A stretch of DNA of 64,000 nucleotides from G965197715 sp965247615 (GCA_965247615.1 OZ252022.1:1116001-1180000); one strand, 5' to 3'. Numbered from the stretch's first letter, positions 40,634 through 49,766 are shown. Translations and numbers: made by a program. Notes: generated from the sequence alone by a model not told the origin.

Positions 40634-41563
40634 ATGGTGACCCAGCTTGAAAAGAGGCTTCAACACGGCCAGGTCGTCATCTTGGACGGCGCCATGGGCT
40701 CCGAGCTCCAGCGCCGCGGCGTGCCCATGCACAGCGTTATTTGGAGCGGAGGCGCTCTCTTGACCCATCCGGACCTGGTGCGTCAGGTCCATGAAGAGTA
40801 CATCCGGGCGGGCGCTGACGTCATCATCACCAACACCTTTTCCACGACTCGCTTTGCCATGGAAGCCGCCGGCCTGGGGGACCGCGTCCGCGAGACCAAC
40901 ATTCGCGCGGTCCAGCTGGCGCAGGAGGCCCGCGAAGCGGCCGCGGAAGGCCGGCCCGTGGCCATCGCGGGGTCCATCTCCTCCTTCAGGCCGAGGGCCG
41001 ACCGCCGCAGCTCCCTCTCACCCGATGCAGCCCGGGCCAGCTACGAGGAGCAGGCCCAGCTTCTGGCTGAGACCGGGGTTGACTTCCTCATTCTCGAAAT
41101 GCTCCAGGACATGACCCAGTCCCGGTACATCATTGAGGCCGCGGTTGCCACGGGTCTGCCGGTCTGGGCGGGCTTCTCCTGCACGATGGGCGAGGATGGC
41201 GCCACCGTGGTGCTCCGGAGGGGCGAGCCCGGCGAGACCTTTGCCCAGGCCCTGGAGACGTTCACGCCTCTCGGGGTGTCCGCCGTCTGTGTGATGCACA
41301 GCGAGGTGAGGCACGTGACCCCCGCCCTTGCGGTCGCGCGGCAGCACTGGCAGGGACCCATCGGCGCCTATCCCCACTCCGGGGGCTGGAAGATGCCCGA
41401 ATGGCGCTTTGAGGAGATCGCTTCGCCCGATGAGCTTCTTGAGGAGGCCAGGCAGTGGGTCGGGATGGGAGTCCGAGCGGTGGGCGCCTGCTGCGGCATG
41501 GGGCCGGAGCACATTCGACTGCTGAGCCGGGAGCTCTCGAGCCGCACGGCGGCTGAGGCGTAG
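40634..41563 (+). CDS. homocysteine S-methyltransferase family protein
   Basis: A 309-residue TIM-barrel zinc methyltransferase. The N-terminal VILDGAMGSELQRRGV and AGADVIITNTFSTTRF and the C-terminal double cysteine VGACCGMGPEHIRLL (C286-C287) are family marks; a third zinc cysteine is plausible in SAVCVMHSEV. Family members transfer methyl from S-methylmethionine, SAM or betaine to homocysteine, or act on other substrates. The short single-domain form does not bind cobalamin. A strong hairpin precedes its ribosome site. It is collinear with no other gene. Confidence 0.87.
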   Translation: MVTQLEKRLQHGQVVILDGAMGSELQRRGVPMHSVIWSGGALLTHPDLVRQVHEEYIRAGADVIITNTFSTTRFAMEAAGLGDRVRETNIRAVQLAQEAREAAAEGRPVAIAGSISSFRPRADRRSSLSPDAARASYEEQAQLLAETGVDFLILEMLQDMTQSRYIIEAAVATGLPVWAGFSCTMGEDGATVVLRRGEPGETFAQALETFTPLGVSAVCVMHSEVRHVTPALAVARQHWQGPIGAYPHSGGWKMPEWRFEEIASPDELLEEARQWVGMGVRAVGACCGMGPEHIRLLSRELSSRTAAEA

Positions 41564-41712
41564 CCGTCCGTGACACCGCCGGGAGCGGACGGCGGGAGGG
41601 CAGCCCGACCGCGTCAACGGCTCGCTCCGCCCACGATGACGGAGAGGGCAGGCCAGGAGTCACCGAGGCGTTTGCCGGTGGGCGTTTGAGGCGGGAGGGC
41701 GGGACGCGAGTG

Positions 41713-43140
41713 CTAGCGGAAGCTCCAGCGCGTGCCCTGGGCGGAGTCCTCCAACGCGACGCCCAGCTCCTGAAGGCGGTGTCGAATGCGGTCCGCCGCC
41801 TCGAACTGGCGCTCGGCCCGGAGCTCGGTGCGGCGGGCGACCAGAAGGTCGACGATGCCCTCCGCCGTCGTAGGGGGGTCGGCGGCGGGGCCGGCCCGGA
41901 ACTCCTCCAGGAGCTCCAGGAGCGGCGCCGTCGCGCTGTCGCTGCCCCGGGGGGTCTCCAGGGTGAGGCCCAGGACGCCGGAGAGCTCCCGGAGGGACTC
42001 CCGCGCCCCGGCGATGCTCCTCCCGGCCTCCCGTCCGCGGTTGATCTCCCGGGCCAGGTCGAACAGGACGGCCAGGGCTTGGGGGGTGTTCAGGTCGTCG
42101 TCCATGGCTTCTATGAACCGGCGCCTGAAGGGCTCTGGGTCCGCGGCTTCACCGGAAGGCTGGGCATCTTCGACGGCCGCGGCCTGGCGCAGCCTATCGG
42201 CGGCGCGCTCCTGGCCGGCGATGCTATCGTCGCCATAGGCCAGGGGGTTGCGGTAGTGGGAGCTGAGGAAGTAGAGGCGGAGGGCGTCAGGGCTAAACTG
42301 TTCCAGGGCATCCCGCACGGTGACCAGGTTGCCGAGGGACTTGCTCATCTTGGCCTCATCCAGGCGCAGGAGCCCGTTGTGGAGCCAGAAGCCGGAGAAG
42401 GGGTTGACGCCGGTGAAGGCTTCGATCTGGGCGATCTCGTTCTCGTGGTGGGGGAAGACCAGGTCCTGCCCGCCGCCGTGGATGTCCACCTGTTCGCCCA
42501 GGTGGTGGAGGTTCATGGCGCTGCACTCGATGTGCCAGCCCGGGCGGCCGGGCCCCCAGGGGCTCTCCCAGGACGGTTCCTCCGGCTTGGCCGCCTTCCA
42601 CAGGACGAAGTCCATGGCGTGCTCTTTCTGGGCCTCGACCTCGATCCGTGCTCCGGCCATCATGCCGTCCAGGGTGCGATGGCTCAGCTTGCCGTACCCG
42701 TGGAACCGGGTGACGCGAAAGTAGACGTCGCCGTTGACGGGGTAGGCGTACCCCTTGTCCACGAGCCCGGCCACCATTTCGATGATCTGGGGGACCTCCT
42801 CGGTGGCTTTGGGGTACACGTGGGCGCGCGTGACGTTGAGGGCGTCCATGTCCTGGAAGAACTCCAGGATGTACCGCTCGGTCAGCTCCGTGATGGTTAT
42901 CCCGGCCCGCTTGGCCGCGGCGATGATGTTGTCCTCCACGTCCGTGAAGTTCTGGACGTGGAGGACCTTGTAGCCGCGGAACTCGAGATAGCGGCGCAGC
43001 ACGTCGAAGGAGACGTAGCTGAGGGCGTGGCCCACGTGGGCAGGCGCATAGGGGTTGATGCCGCAGACGTAGAGCTTGACAACGTCGCCAAGGGGGACGA
43101 GCTCGCGCTTCTGGCCGGTCAGCGTATCGTAGAGCTTCAT
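41713..43140 (-). CDS. cysS: cysteinyl-tRNA synthetase
   Basis: Charges tRNA(Cys). The 475-residue class I synthetase has the HIGH variant YAPAHVGHA (HVGH, 35-38), KMSKS (264-268) and zinc ligands Cys26, Cys206 (IECSAM), His231 and Glu235. The active-site opening reads VCGINPYAPAHVGH rather than VCGPTVYDYAHIGN, a variation seen in some phyla. The ATG overlaps the ispF stop codon (ATGA), with AGGAG five bases upstream. Last gene of the minus-strand operon PIN/TRAM - ispD - ispF - cysS. Confidence 0.96.
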   Translation of the reverse strand: MKLYDTLTGQKRELVPLGDVVKLYVCGINPYAPAHVGHALSYVSFDVLRRYLEFRGYKVLHVQNFTDVEDNIIAAAKRAGITITELTERYILEFFQDMDALNVTRAHVYPKATEEVPQIIEMVAGLVDKGYAYPVNGDVYFRVTRFHGYGKLSHRTLDGMMAGARIEVEAQKEHAMDFVLWKAAKPEEPSWESPWGPGRPGWHIECSAMNLHHLGEQVDIHGGGQDLVFPHHENEIAQIEAFTGVNPFSGFWLHNGLLRLDEAKMSKSLGNLVTVRDALEQFSPDALRLYFLSSHYRNPLAYGDDSIAGQERAADRLRQAAAVEDAQPSGEAADPEPFRRRFIEAMDDDLNTPQALAVLFDLAREINRGREAGRSIAGARESLRELSGVLGLTLETPRGSDSATAPLLELLEEFRAGPAADPPTTAEGIVDLLVARRTELRAERQFEAADRIRHRLQELGVALEDSAQGTRWSFR

Positions 43141-43613
43141 TCAGGCTCCTGGAGCAGGGCGACGGCCCAGACAGCGATACCCTCGCCCGCGCCGAGGAAT
43201 CCGAGGCCGTCGTTGGTCTTCGCCTTGACTGTGATGGCGTCGCTACTCACGCCGAGACTGGCCGCCAGCTCCTGGCGCATGGGTTGGATGTAGGGGGCCA
43301 GCACGGGGCGCTCGGCCACCATTGTAGCATCGACGTTCACAACCATCCAACCGGCGTCGCGCAGGAGCGCCGCAACGCGCTGGAGCAGGGCGGTGCTGCG
43401 GGCATCCTTGAATCGGGGGTCTGCGGACGGAAAGTGAGATCCGATGCCGCCGAGGTTTGCCGCACCGAGGAGGGCGTCCATGACGGCGTGGGAGAGAGCA
43501 TCCCCGTCGCTGTGGCCGAGCAGCCCCTTGGGGAAGGGGACGTGGACCCCCCCCAGCCGGAGGGGGCGCCCCTCCACAAGCCGGTGCGCATCGTAGCCAA
43601 TGCCGACGCGCAT
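43137..43613 (-). CDS. ispF: 2-C-methyl-D-erythritol 2,4-cyclodiphosphate synthase
   Basis: Fifth enzyme of the MEP isoprenoid pathway; cyclises CDP-methylerythritol 2-phosphate with release of CMP. The 158-residue product starts MRVGIGYDAHRL and keeps the metal ligands Asp8, His10 and His42 (GHSDGDALSHAVMDALLGA). SHFPSADPRFKDARS and VKAKTNDGLGFLGAGEGIA are also typical. The ATG at 43613 follows AGGAGG by seven bases and lies two bases after the ispD stop codon. The frame stays open upstream only as a shadow of ispD. Translationally linked to cysS by a 4-base overlap. Confidence 0.97.
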   Translation of the reverse strand: MRVGIGYDAHRLVEGRPLRLGGVHVPFPKGLLGHSDGDALSHAVMDALLGAANLGGIGSHFPSADPRFKDARSTALLQRVAALLRDAGWMVVNVDATMVAERPVLAPYIQPMRQELAASLGVSSDAITVKAKTNDGLGFLGAGEGIAVWAVALLQEPE

Positions 43614-43615
43614 GG

Positions 43616-44302
43616 CTAGCCTCCTGCGGCGCAGCGGGCCCGGAGGATGGCTTCGGCCATCACCAGGTCTCCCGGCGTCGTCACCTTCAGGTTGTCGTAA
43701 GCGCCCTGGAACACGCGCACGGGGTGACCAAGGCGCTCGACCATGCCGGCGTCGTCCGTGACGGCGTCGTGCACGCGGCGGTGGGCGTCCTCCAGGAGCC
43801 CGCGGCGGAACACCTGGGGCGTTTGCACCGCCCACAGGTTGTCTCGGGGAAGTGTCTCGACCACCAGGCCAGTTTCTCCCACCTGCTTTACCGTGTCGAC
43901 CAAGGGGACGGCTGCCACGGCGGCGCCCGTCTCCGTGGCAGCTTCCAGGCCACGGGTCACCAGGTCCGGCAGCAGGCAGGGTCGAGCGCCGTCATGCACG
44001 ATGACCCACTCGCAGGGGGGGAGGGCCGCCAGGCCGAGGGCCACGGAGTCCTGCCGGCGCGGACCGCCGGGGCAGACGCTCCTGACCTTGGGGTTGTCTC
44101 CCTCATTCACCATCCGCCAGGCCTGCTGCACCCTGTCCGCACCAACGACTAAGACGATCGCATCAACATCGGGGTGCGCGCCCAGGACGCTGAGGCTGTG
44201 CGCCGCCAGGGGGCGCCCCAGGAGGGGAACAAAGACCTTGTCCACGCCACCCATGCGGCTACTGGCCCCCGCCGCCACGACGATGACGCCGACGCCGGCC
44301 AT
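43616..44302 (-). CDS. ispD: 2-C-methyl-D-erythritol 4-phosphate cytidylyltransferase
   Basis: Third step of the MEP pathway (CTP + MEP). The 228-residue nucleotidyltransferase has VVAAGASSRMGGVDKVFVPL (CTP loop), VSVCPGGPRRQDSV-type segment, VIVHDGARPCLLPDLV and AVQTPQVFRRGLL with DDAGMVERLGHPV. Family length is normal. It starts six bases after the PIN/TRAM gene and ends two bases before ispF, so the order of pathway genes in the operon is D then F. Confidence 0.96.
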   Translation of the reverse strand: MAGVGVIVVAAGASSRMGGVDKVFVPLLGRPLAAHSLSVLGAHPDVDAIVLVVGADRVQQAWRMVNEGDNPKVRSVCPGGPRRQDSVALGLAALPPCEWVIVHDGARPCLLPDLVTRGLEAATETGAAVAAVPLVDTVKQVGETGLVVETLPRDNLWAVQTPQVFRRGLLEDAHRRVHDAVTDDAGMVERLGHPVRVFQGAYDNLKVTTPGDLVMAEAILRARCAAGG

Positions 44303-44308
44303 GATCTC

Positions 44309-45352
44309 CTATGCTCCCTTGGTCTTGGCGAAGATGATGCGTCCGGCGGAGGTCTGCAGCATGCGCGTGACGGTGACGTCGATCTGGGCGTTGACGTGGC
44401 GCTTGCCCCCTTCGATGACGATCATGGTGCCGTCGTTGAGGAAGGCGACGCCCTGGCCGACCTCCTTGCCCTCCTGGACCACACGCACGGACATATCCTC
44501 ACCGGCGAGGACAGCCGGCTTGAGGGCGCTGGCGAGCTCGTTGATGTTCAGGACCTGAACGCCTTGGAACTCGGCGACGCGGTTGAGGTTGAAGTCCGTG
44601 GTCAGGATGGAGGACTGTGTCTCGCGGGCCAGTTGCACCAGGTGTGCGTCGGCCTCGGTCTCCCTTGAGCCGTTCACGTCCAGGATGCGCACGGCAACCC
44701 TGGAATCCTGGCGGAGCAGGTTCAGAGTCTCCAGGCCGCGGCGCCCGCGGTTGCGGCGCATCGGGTCGCTGGAGTCCGCGATGTGACGAAGCTCGTCGAG
44801 GATGAACTGAGGGACTCCAATGGTCCCCTGGATGAATCCCGTCCTTGCCACATCCATGATCCGTCCGTCGATGATGGCGGACGTGTCCATCAGGATCATG
44901 CCGCCGGACGGTGCGCCCGCAGCGGCTCCGCTGCGGAGGGCCGGTACGTGCTCCGCCACCGACCGGCCCTGGGCGATGAACAGGACCGCGCCCGCTGGCC
45001 CAAGGGCCAGGCTGATGGCAATGGGGAGGACCCATCCAGTCGTTCCCGGGATGCGGACGAGGGCGACATTGAGGAGCGCCGCTGCGGCGAGGCCCGTCAG
45101 GAGACCGACGACGCCGAGCATCAGGACCGCGGCGGGCTGCCCGTCCAGCTTACGGAGCGCCCAGGCGCCGGGGTGGTACAGGATGTATGGACCCAGGGAG
45201 GCGCCAAGAAGGACTCCGAAGGCGGTGAAGACGAGTCCCCAAGGAAAATAAGCGGTGTCTCCAATCCTTCCACCAATGGCCGTGCTTGCGAGCCAACCCA
45301 GCAACCCCAACAGCGCCGCCCCCGCCCCGCGAGACACTACCTGTCTGACCAT
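44309..45352 (-). CDS. membrane PIN/TRAM-domain protein (YacL-like)
   Basis: A 347-residue protein with four N-terminal hydrophobic segments (about 8-130), a PIN nuclease-like domain (about 150-265; MILMDTSAIIDGRIMDVA, VPQFILDELRHIAD, RRGLETLNLL, SILTTDFNLNRVA) and a C-terminal TRAM domain (about 285-345; GKEVGQGVAFLNDGTMIVIE). The family is commonly found upstream of ispD/ispF in Gram-positives and Chloroflexota and is thought to act in RNA metabolism at the membrane; the exact role is unsettled. First gene of the operon; GGGAGGG lies upstream of the ATG. Confidence 0.92.
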   Translation of the reverse strand: MVRQVVSRGAGAALLGLLGWLASTAIGGRIGDTAYFPWGLVFTAFGVLLGASLGPYILYHPGAWALRKLDGQPAAVLMLGVVGLLTGLAAAALLNVALVRIPGTTGWVLPIAISLALGPAGAVLFIAQGRSVAEHVPALRSGAAAGAPSGGMILMDTSAIIDGRIMDVARTGFIQGTIGVPQFILDELRHIADSSDPMRRNRGRRGLETLNLLRQDSRVAVRILDVNGSRETEADAHLVQLARETQSSILTTDFNLNRVAEFQGVQVLNINELASALKPAVLAGEDMSVRVVQEGKEVGQGVAFLNDGTMIVIEGGKRHVNAQIDVTVTRMLQTSAGRIIFAKTKGA

Positions 45353-45396
45353 CTACGGAACCCTCCCTGGAGAAGAACGGCGAGGGGAAATAAAGG

Positions 45397-45416
45397 AAGT
45401 GCACTTTCGTACACTT
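45397..45416. promoter_or_regulatory. imperfect palindrome upstream of the PIN/TRAM operon
   Basis: AAGTGCAC-TTTC-GTACACTT pairs in seven of eight positions plus a G-T pair. It lies about 45 bases upstream of the operon start on the minus strand and looks like an operator. The rest of the 238-base gap holds no gene. Confidence 0.3.
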
Positions 45417-45590
45417 CGTGCCGGGCGCGGAACCGGAGGATGATGGGCCCGAAGAATTCTTGGCCGCCGTGAACAACGGAGAAAATACGGGCCAAATGGT
45501 ACCACCTGCCATAGTATGCGGCAACAGATGGCGGCGTGGATTCCCGTTTGGGGAACCGGCGGGGCGTACGGTCGTCCCCACCGGGTGCGG

Positions 45591-46214
45591 CTAGCGGGAT
45601 GTTTCCCGGGATGCGTCGCCGGCGTGAAGAGCGAAGGCCTCCCGGTACTCCTCCCAGGTGTTCAGGTCCAGCCGCGCGATGGGCAGGTCAACGGGCACCC
45701 GGTGGATGCGGTCCCGGTGGCGCTCGATGACTTCCCGGATGCCCTGGCGCTCCTCCGTGATCTCCAGAAGCTCGGGTACCAGCGAGCGGTGAAAGATCAC
45801 GGGATGCCCGCCCCTTCCGAGATGAGTTGGGTGGGTGATGAGGGCCCCGGACTCCGCGTGGGCCGTCATCACCTGGCGTATCAGCCCCGGCGGCCTGGGC
45901 TGGTCCACGGCGAGGAGCAGGACACCGGCGGCATCGCGGTGGACCTGGCGCACGCCCATCTTTATGGATGTGGTCTTTCCCTGGAGGTAGTCGGGATTCA
46001 GGAGGATGCGCAGGGCGGCGGCGCCGCGGACGCGGGTGACGACGTCGAGGGCCGCGTGGCCCAGCACGACGATGATCTCCGAGGCGCCGGCTTCCGCCAG
46101 AGCGCGCACCTGGCAGCCGACCAGGGTATCGCCTTGCCAGGGGAGCAGGGGCTTGGGGCGCCCCATGCGGGAGGACTCGCCGGCGGCGGTGAGCACCGCT
46201 GCAATGTCCGCCAC
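45591..46214 (-). CDS. molybdenum cofactor cytidylyl/guanylyltransferase-like (MocA)
   Basis: A 207-residue nucleotidyltransferase with AVLTAAGESSRMGRPKPLLP (nucleotide loop), IIVVLGHAALDVV, LLLAVDQPRPPGL and GHPVIFHRSLVPELL. These fit the MocA/MobA-like group that attaches CMP or GMP to molybdopterin for xanthine-dehydrogenase-type enzymes. The start is GTG at 46214, with GGAGGA upstream inside the end of xdhC, three bases after its stop. Pairing with XdhC supports a cofactor maturation role. The enzyme it serves is not in the window. Confidence 0.82.
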   Translation of the reverse strand: MADIAAVLTAAGESSRMGRPKPLLPWQGDTLVGCQVRALAEAGASEIIVVLGHAALDVVTRVRGAAALRILLNPDYLQGKTTSIKMGVRQVHRDAAGVLLLAVDQPRPPGLIRQVMTAHAESGALITHPTHLGRGGHPVIFHRSLVPELLEITEERQGIREVIERHRDRIHRVPVDLPIARLDLNTWEEYREAFALHAGDASRETSR

Positions 46215-46217
46215 CTG

Positions 46218-47354
46218 CTATCCTCCGGCCACGGCCTCCAGGGCCTGCTCCTTGGCTTTCCTGACGAGGCGGGGCTCCATCTTCATGGGGCGGCCATCGC
46301 CTCCCAGGCGGCACATGAGGATCTCCGCCATGATGCTCATGGCGATCTCCTCGGGCGTCCGCCCGCCGATGTTGAGGCCCACGGGGGACCGGATCGCCTG
46401 AATGCGCTCCTCCGGGACGCCCTTGCGGTACAGCTCACGGAGGATGAGGAGGCTCTTGCGCTTGCTGCCGAGCAGGCCGACGTAGCCGGCCTTGGTGCGC
46501 GCGGCAGCCTCCGTTGCGGCGTCGTCGTAGCGGTGGCCGCGGGTGGCGATGACGATAAAGGTGTTGGTGTTGACGGGAATCCGTGCAAGCCCCTGGTCGT
46601 AGGAGGTGACGACCTGGGTATCCTCGGCCGTGGGGAACCGCTCGCGGTTGGCGAACTCCGGGCGGTCGTCGATGACGTAAAGGCGGAAGCCGACGGCGTG
46701 GGCAAGCGGGGCCAGGGCGCGGGAGATGTGGCCGCCGCCCATGAGCACCAGAGTTGGCGGCGTGGTGTAGGCTTCGACAAACACCTCGGCGCCGTCGCTG
46801 GTGTTGAGGTACTCGCACTTTCCGTAGGCCATGAGCTCCCGGGACTTCTTCACGGTTTCCTCGTCCCGGGCGGCGTCGCCCAGTGTGCCTTCTGTCGAGC
46901 CGTTCTCGCGGACGAAAAGCTGGGCGCCCACGGGGAGGGCGGAGCCTGCGGGGGCCTTGGTCAGTGTGGCGAGGGCGACGGGGAGGCCGCCCTCGTAGGC
47001 GTCGACGACCTCCTGTGCGTAGGGGAGGAAGTCCCGGGCGTTCCGGATGGGGTCCAGGAGGAAGTACATGGTGCCGCCGCAAACCAGTCCATCCCTCGCG
47101 GCGAGCTCCTCGTTGAGGAAGTAGTCCTTGACCTCGGGGCCGCCGCCCTCACGGAGGAGCATCTTGGCGGCGAACCAGATGTCGCCTTCGACGCAACCGC
47201 CGCCCAGGGTGCCCACGCCGCTGCCGTCGGAGCGCACGAGCAGCTTTGCGCCGGGCTTCTGGGGTGTGGACCCCTTGGTGCGGATGACCGTCGCCAGGAC
47301 GCAGGGCTGGTCCTGGCCAAGAACGCGGACTGTTTCGCGAAAAACGTCGTACAT
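46218..47354 (-). CDS. XdhC/CoxI family molybdoenzyme maturation protein
   Basis: A 378-residue protein of the XdhC/CoxI family, which binds and sulfurates molybdenum cofactor and inserts it into xanthine or CO dehydrogenases. N-terminal part: QPCVLATVIRTKGSTPQKPG, GVGTLGGGCVEGDIW; C-terminal Rossmann-like part: LVLMGGGHISRALAPLAHAV, VIDDRPEFANRERFP and YVGLLGSKRKSLL, ending with the GLNIGGRTPEEIAMSIMAE signature. The start was placed at ATG 47354. An ATG at 47384 overlaps a TATAAT sequence and would lie upstream of the transcription start. GAGGGG precedes the chosen ATG. It leads the xdhC-mocA operon. Confidence 0.88.
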   Translation of the reverse strand: MYDVFRETVRVLGQDQPCVLATVIRTKGSTPQKPGAKLLVRSDGSGVGTLGGGCVEGDIWFAAKMLLREGGGPEVKDYFLNEELAARDGLVCGGTMYFLLDPIRNARDFLPYAQEVVDAYEGGLPVALATLTKAPAGSALPVGAQLFVRENGSTEGTLGDAARDEETVKKSRELMAYGKCEYLNTSDGAEVFVEAYTTPPTLVLMGGGHISRALAPLAHAVGFRLYVIDDRPEFANRERFPTAEDTQVVTSYDQGLARIPVNTNTFIVIATRGHRYDDAATEAAARTKAGYVGLLGSKRKSLLILRELYRKGVPEERIQAIRSPVGLNIGGRTPEEIAMSIMAEILMCRLGGDGRPMKMEPRLVRKAKEQALEAVAGG

Positions 47355-47382
47355 CTCCACCCCTCTCACAGCGGCTGCGCTC

Positions 47383-47388
47383 ATTATA
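47383..47388 (-). promoter_or_regulatory. -10 box upstream of xdhC
   Basis: A perfect TATAAT on the minus strand, about 28 bases before the chosen xdhC ATG. The -35 region is weak, with no TTGACA at the right distance. It overlaps an in-frame ATG and so argues for the downstream start. Confidence 0.4.
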
Positions 47389-47600
47389 CCAGAGCGATAC
47401 GCGACAATTCGGCATTGCCGGCAGTTCCATCGCCACAGCCTGACGGCTGCCTCGCGCGTTGACCACTATTCCCTGGCCGGTCCCCCCGAGGGGGGCGGGG
47501 GCATCGTTGCCTGGCGGGGCTGGTTGCCGGTCAGAGAATGGAGTACCATGCCCGCACAGCAAGCCGCCTGGATCTCCCGCACGGCCCCCCGAGGACGGAC

Positions 47601-49619
47601 GTGGTTCGCTTTTTCCGCTACTCCGCCTGGGACGGCACCCAGGAGGCGCCGCTCCCAGACGACGACGCGCTCATGGACGCACTCGCCGACGACCTCATTG
47701 ACCACGGTGACGTGAGCCGCGCCCTGCGCAACCTCTTCCGCCGCGGTATGCAGAGCCCTGACGGCCAGCGTTTGGAGGGGCTTCAGGAGATGCTGGAGCG
47801 GCTGCGGGCGCGCCGGCAGCAGGCCCTGGACCGCTACGACATGGACTCGGTCATGGAGGATCTCAAGCAGCGTCTGGACGAGATCGTCCAGACGGAGCGG
47901 GAGGGCATCGAGCGCCGGGTGGATGAGGCGCGCGAGCGCTTGGCGCGGGAGGGGACGGACGAGGCGAGGGAGCGGCTCCTGGAGCGGCTTGAGGAGCAGG
48001 CGCAGCGCAGCAGGGAGACCCTGGACAACCTGCCGGAAGGCCTGGGCGGCGCGGTCCAGGAGCTGTCCGAGTACGAGTTCATGGACCCGGAGGCCGCCCG
48101 CAAGTTCCAGGAGCTCATGGACATGCTGAAGGGCCAGATGATGGACAGCATGTTCCAGAACATGCGCCAATCTCTGCAGGGCATGGGGCCACAGGAGATG
48201 GCGGCGCTGGGTGAGATGCTTCGGGCTCTCAACGAGATGATAGCTGACTACCAGGGCGGCGGCCGGCCCGACTTCGACGGCTTCATGGAGCGGTTCGGCC
48301 AGCTCTTTGGCCCCAACCCGCCGCGGTCTCTCGATGAGTTGCTTGAGCAGATGGCCCGGCAGATGTCCCAGATGCAGTCCCTGATGGACTCCATGTCACC
48401 GGAGCAGCGCCAGGAGCTCGAGGGGCTGATGGAGTCGCTGATGGACGGCGCCACGGCCCAGGAGATGGCCCAGCTGGCGCAGGCGCTGGCGGGGCTCTTT
48501 CCGGAGCTGCAGCGGCAGTACGACTTTCAGGGCGACGACTCGCTGACGCTGGACCAGGCGATGGAGCTCATGGGGCAGCTCGGCTCCATGGACGAGCTGG
48601 AGCAGCAGATTCAAGAGCTCACCCGCCGTGGCGACCTGGACCAGCTGGACTTGGATGAGATCGAGCGGCTTCTGGGCACGGAGGCGCGCCGGAACATGGA
48701 GCAGCTGCAGCGCATAGCGCGGATGCTGGAGGAGGCGGGGTATCTTCAGCACAATGGCGAGCGGCTGGAGCTGACTCCCAGGGGCATCAGAAAGATTGGG
48801 GACAGCGCGCTGCGGGAGGTCTTCCTCAAGCTCAAGAAAGAGTTCCTTGGCACGCACGACGTGTACACAGCCGGTCAGAGCGGCGAGGTCTCCGGGGCAA
48901 CCCGTCCCTACGAGTTCGGTGAATCGCTGGACCTGGACCTGAAGCGGACCCTGCTCAACGCGGTGAGCAGGGAGGGCGCGGGTACGCCGGTGCGGCTGAC
49001 CCTCCAGGACCTGGAGGTCCGGGAGACGGAGCACCTGACGCAGACGGCCACCTGCCTGCTCCTGGACCAGAGCCGCTCCATGGGTCTGTACGGCAGCTTC
49101 CTGGCGGCCAAACGGACGTCTCTGGCGCTGGCGGCGCTGATCCAGCACCACTTTGCCCGGGACATCCTGTACATCATCGGATTCTCGGACTACGCGATTG
49201 AGATCAAGGCGGAGGACCTGCCCGGGGTCCGTTGGAACGCGTGGATGTCCGGGACCAACATGCATCACGCACTGATGCTCTCCCGCAAGCTCCTCAGCAG
49301 GCACAAGAACGCGACCCGCCAGGTGCTGATGATCACCGACGGCGAGCCCACGGCCCACCTGGAAGGCAGCTACTCAGCCTTCAGCTATCCGCCGAGCTAC
49401 CGCACCATTCAGGAGACGCTGCGGGAGGCGAAGCACTGCACGCAGGAGGGCATCACGATCAACACGTTCATGCTCGAAGCCAGCCACGACCTGCAGAGCT
49501 TCATCGACAAGCTGACGCGCATCAATGGGGGAAGGGCCTTCTACTCGGCGCCCAACCAGCTGGGCCAGTACGTCCTGGTGGACTACGTGTCTCACCGCAG
49601 GAAGCGGTTGTCAGGGTAG
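47601..49619 (+). CDS. VWA-domain protein (metal-chelatase-like subunit), long form
   Basis: A protein of about 672 residues from the GTG at 47601 (GAGG six bases upstream); an ATG at 47538 would add 21 residues without a ribosome site. The N-terminal ~450 residues are acidic, Gln/Met-rich helices with coiled-coil character. The C-terminal von Willebrand A domain has a complete MIDAS: LLLDQSRSMGLYG, SGTNMHHALM and MITDGEPTAHL. Such proteins usually partner with a MoxR-type AAA ATPase to remodel complexes or assist metal insertion. A paralogue lies at the window's right end. Placement beside molybdenum genes may reflect a maturation role, which is inference. Confidence 0.83.
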   Translation: MVRFFRYSAWDGTQEAPLPDDDALMDALADDLIDHGDVSRALRNLFRRGMQSPDGQRLEGLQEMLERLRARRQQALDRYDMDSVMEDLKQRLDEIVQTEREGIERRVDEARERLAREGTDEARERLLERLEEQAQRSRETLDNLPEGLGGAVQELSEYEFMDPEAARKFQELMDMLKGQMMDSMFQNMRQSLQGMGPQEMAALGEMLRALNEMIADYQGGGRPDFDGFMERFGQLFGPNPPRSLDELLEQMARQMSQMQSLMDSMSPEQRQELEGLMESLMDGATAQEMAQLAQALAGLFPELQRQYDFQGDDSLTLDQAMELMGQLGSMDELEQQIQELTRRGDLDQLDLDEIERLLGTEARRNMEQLQRIARMLEEAGYLQHNGERLELTPRGIRKIGDSALREVFLKLKKEFLGTHDVYTAGQSGEVSGATRPYEFGESLDLDLKRTLLNAVSREGAGTPVRLTLQDLEVRETEHLTQTATCLLLDQSRSMGLYGSFLAAKRTSLALAALIQHHFARDILYIIGFSDYAIEIKAEDLPGVRWNAWMSGTNMHHALMLSRKLLSRHKNATRQVLMITDGEPTAHLEGSYSAFSYPPSYRTIQETLREAKHCTQEGITINTFMLEASHDLQSFIDKLTRINGGRAFYSAPNQLGQYVLVDYVSHRRKRLSG

Positions 49620-49623
49620 AGGC

Positions 49624-49639
49624 TGGACCAGCAGGTCCA
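49624..49639 (+). terminator. hairpin after the VWA gene
   Basis: TGGACC-AGCA-GGTCCA, a 6-bp stem and four-base loop a few bases after the VWA stop codon. The following CGCTTTCGG is only slightly T-rich, so termination is tentative. Confidence 0.35.
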
Positions 49640-49736
49640 ACGCTTTCGGAACCAAACGGAAGCTGCGTCACGAAATCTGCTTGCTTCCTTCCCTTGGCTA
49701 GCTGTGAGACGACGGTAAAGCTGCTGTCTGTGCTAC

Positions 49737-49766
49737 TTGACAGTTTTCGTAACAGTAGACTAATAT
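49737..49766 (+). promoter_or_regulatory. sigma70-like promoter of the Lrp/AsnC gene
   Basis: A perfect TTGACA (49737-49742) and TAATAT (49761-49766) are separated by 18 bases in an AT-rich patch. The transcript would start near 49773, about 57 bases before the ATG. It is among the clearest promoters in the window. Confidence 0.6.

Noticed and set aside
41686..43293. Open plus-strand frame opposite cysS
   Set aside because: Mirror frame; cysS has all its catalytic motifs.
45516..47462. Open plus-strand frame of about 650 codons
   Set aside because: It is antisense to mocA and xdhC, rich in Gly/Arg/His without motifs, and both opposite genes are clearly real.
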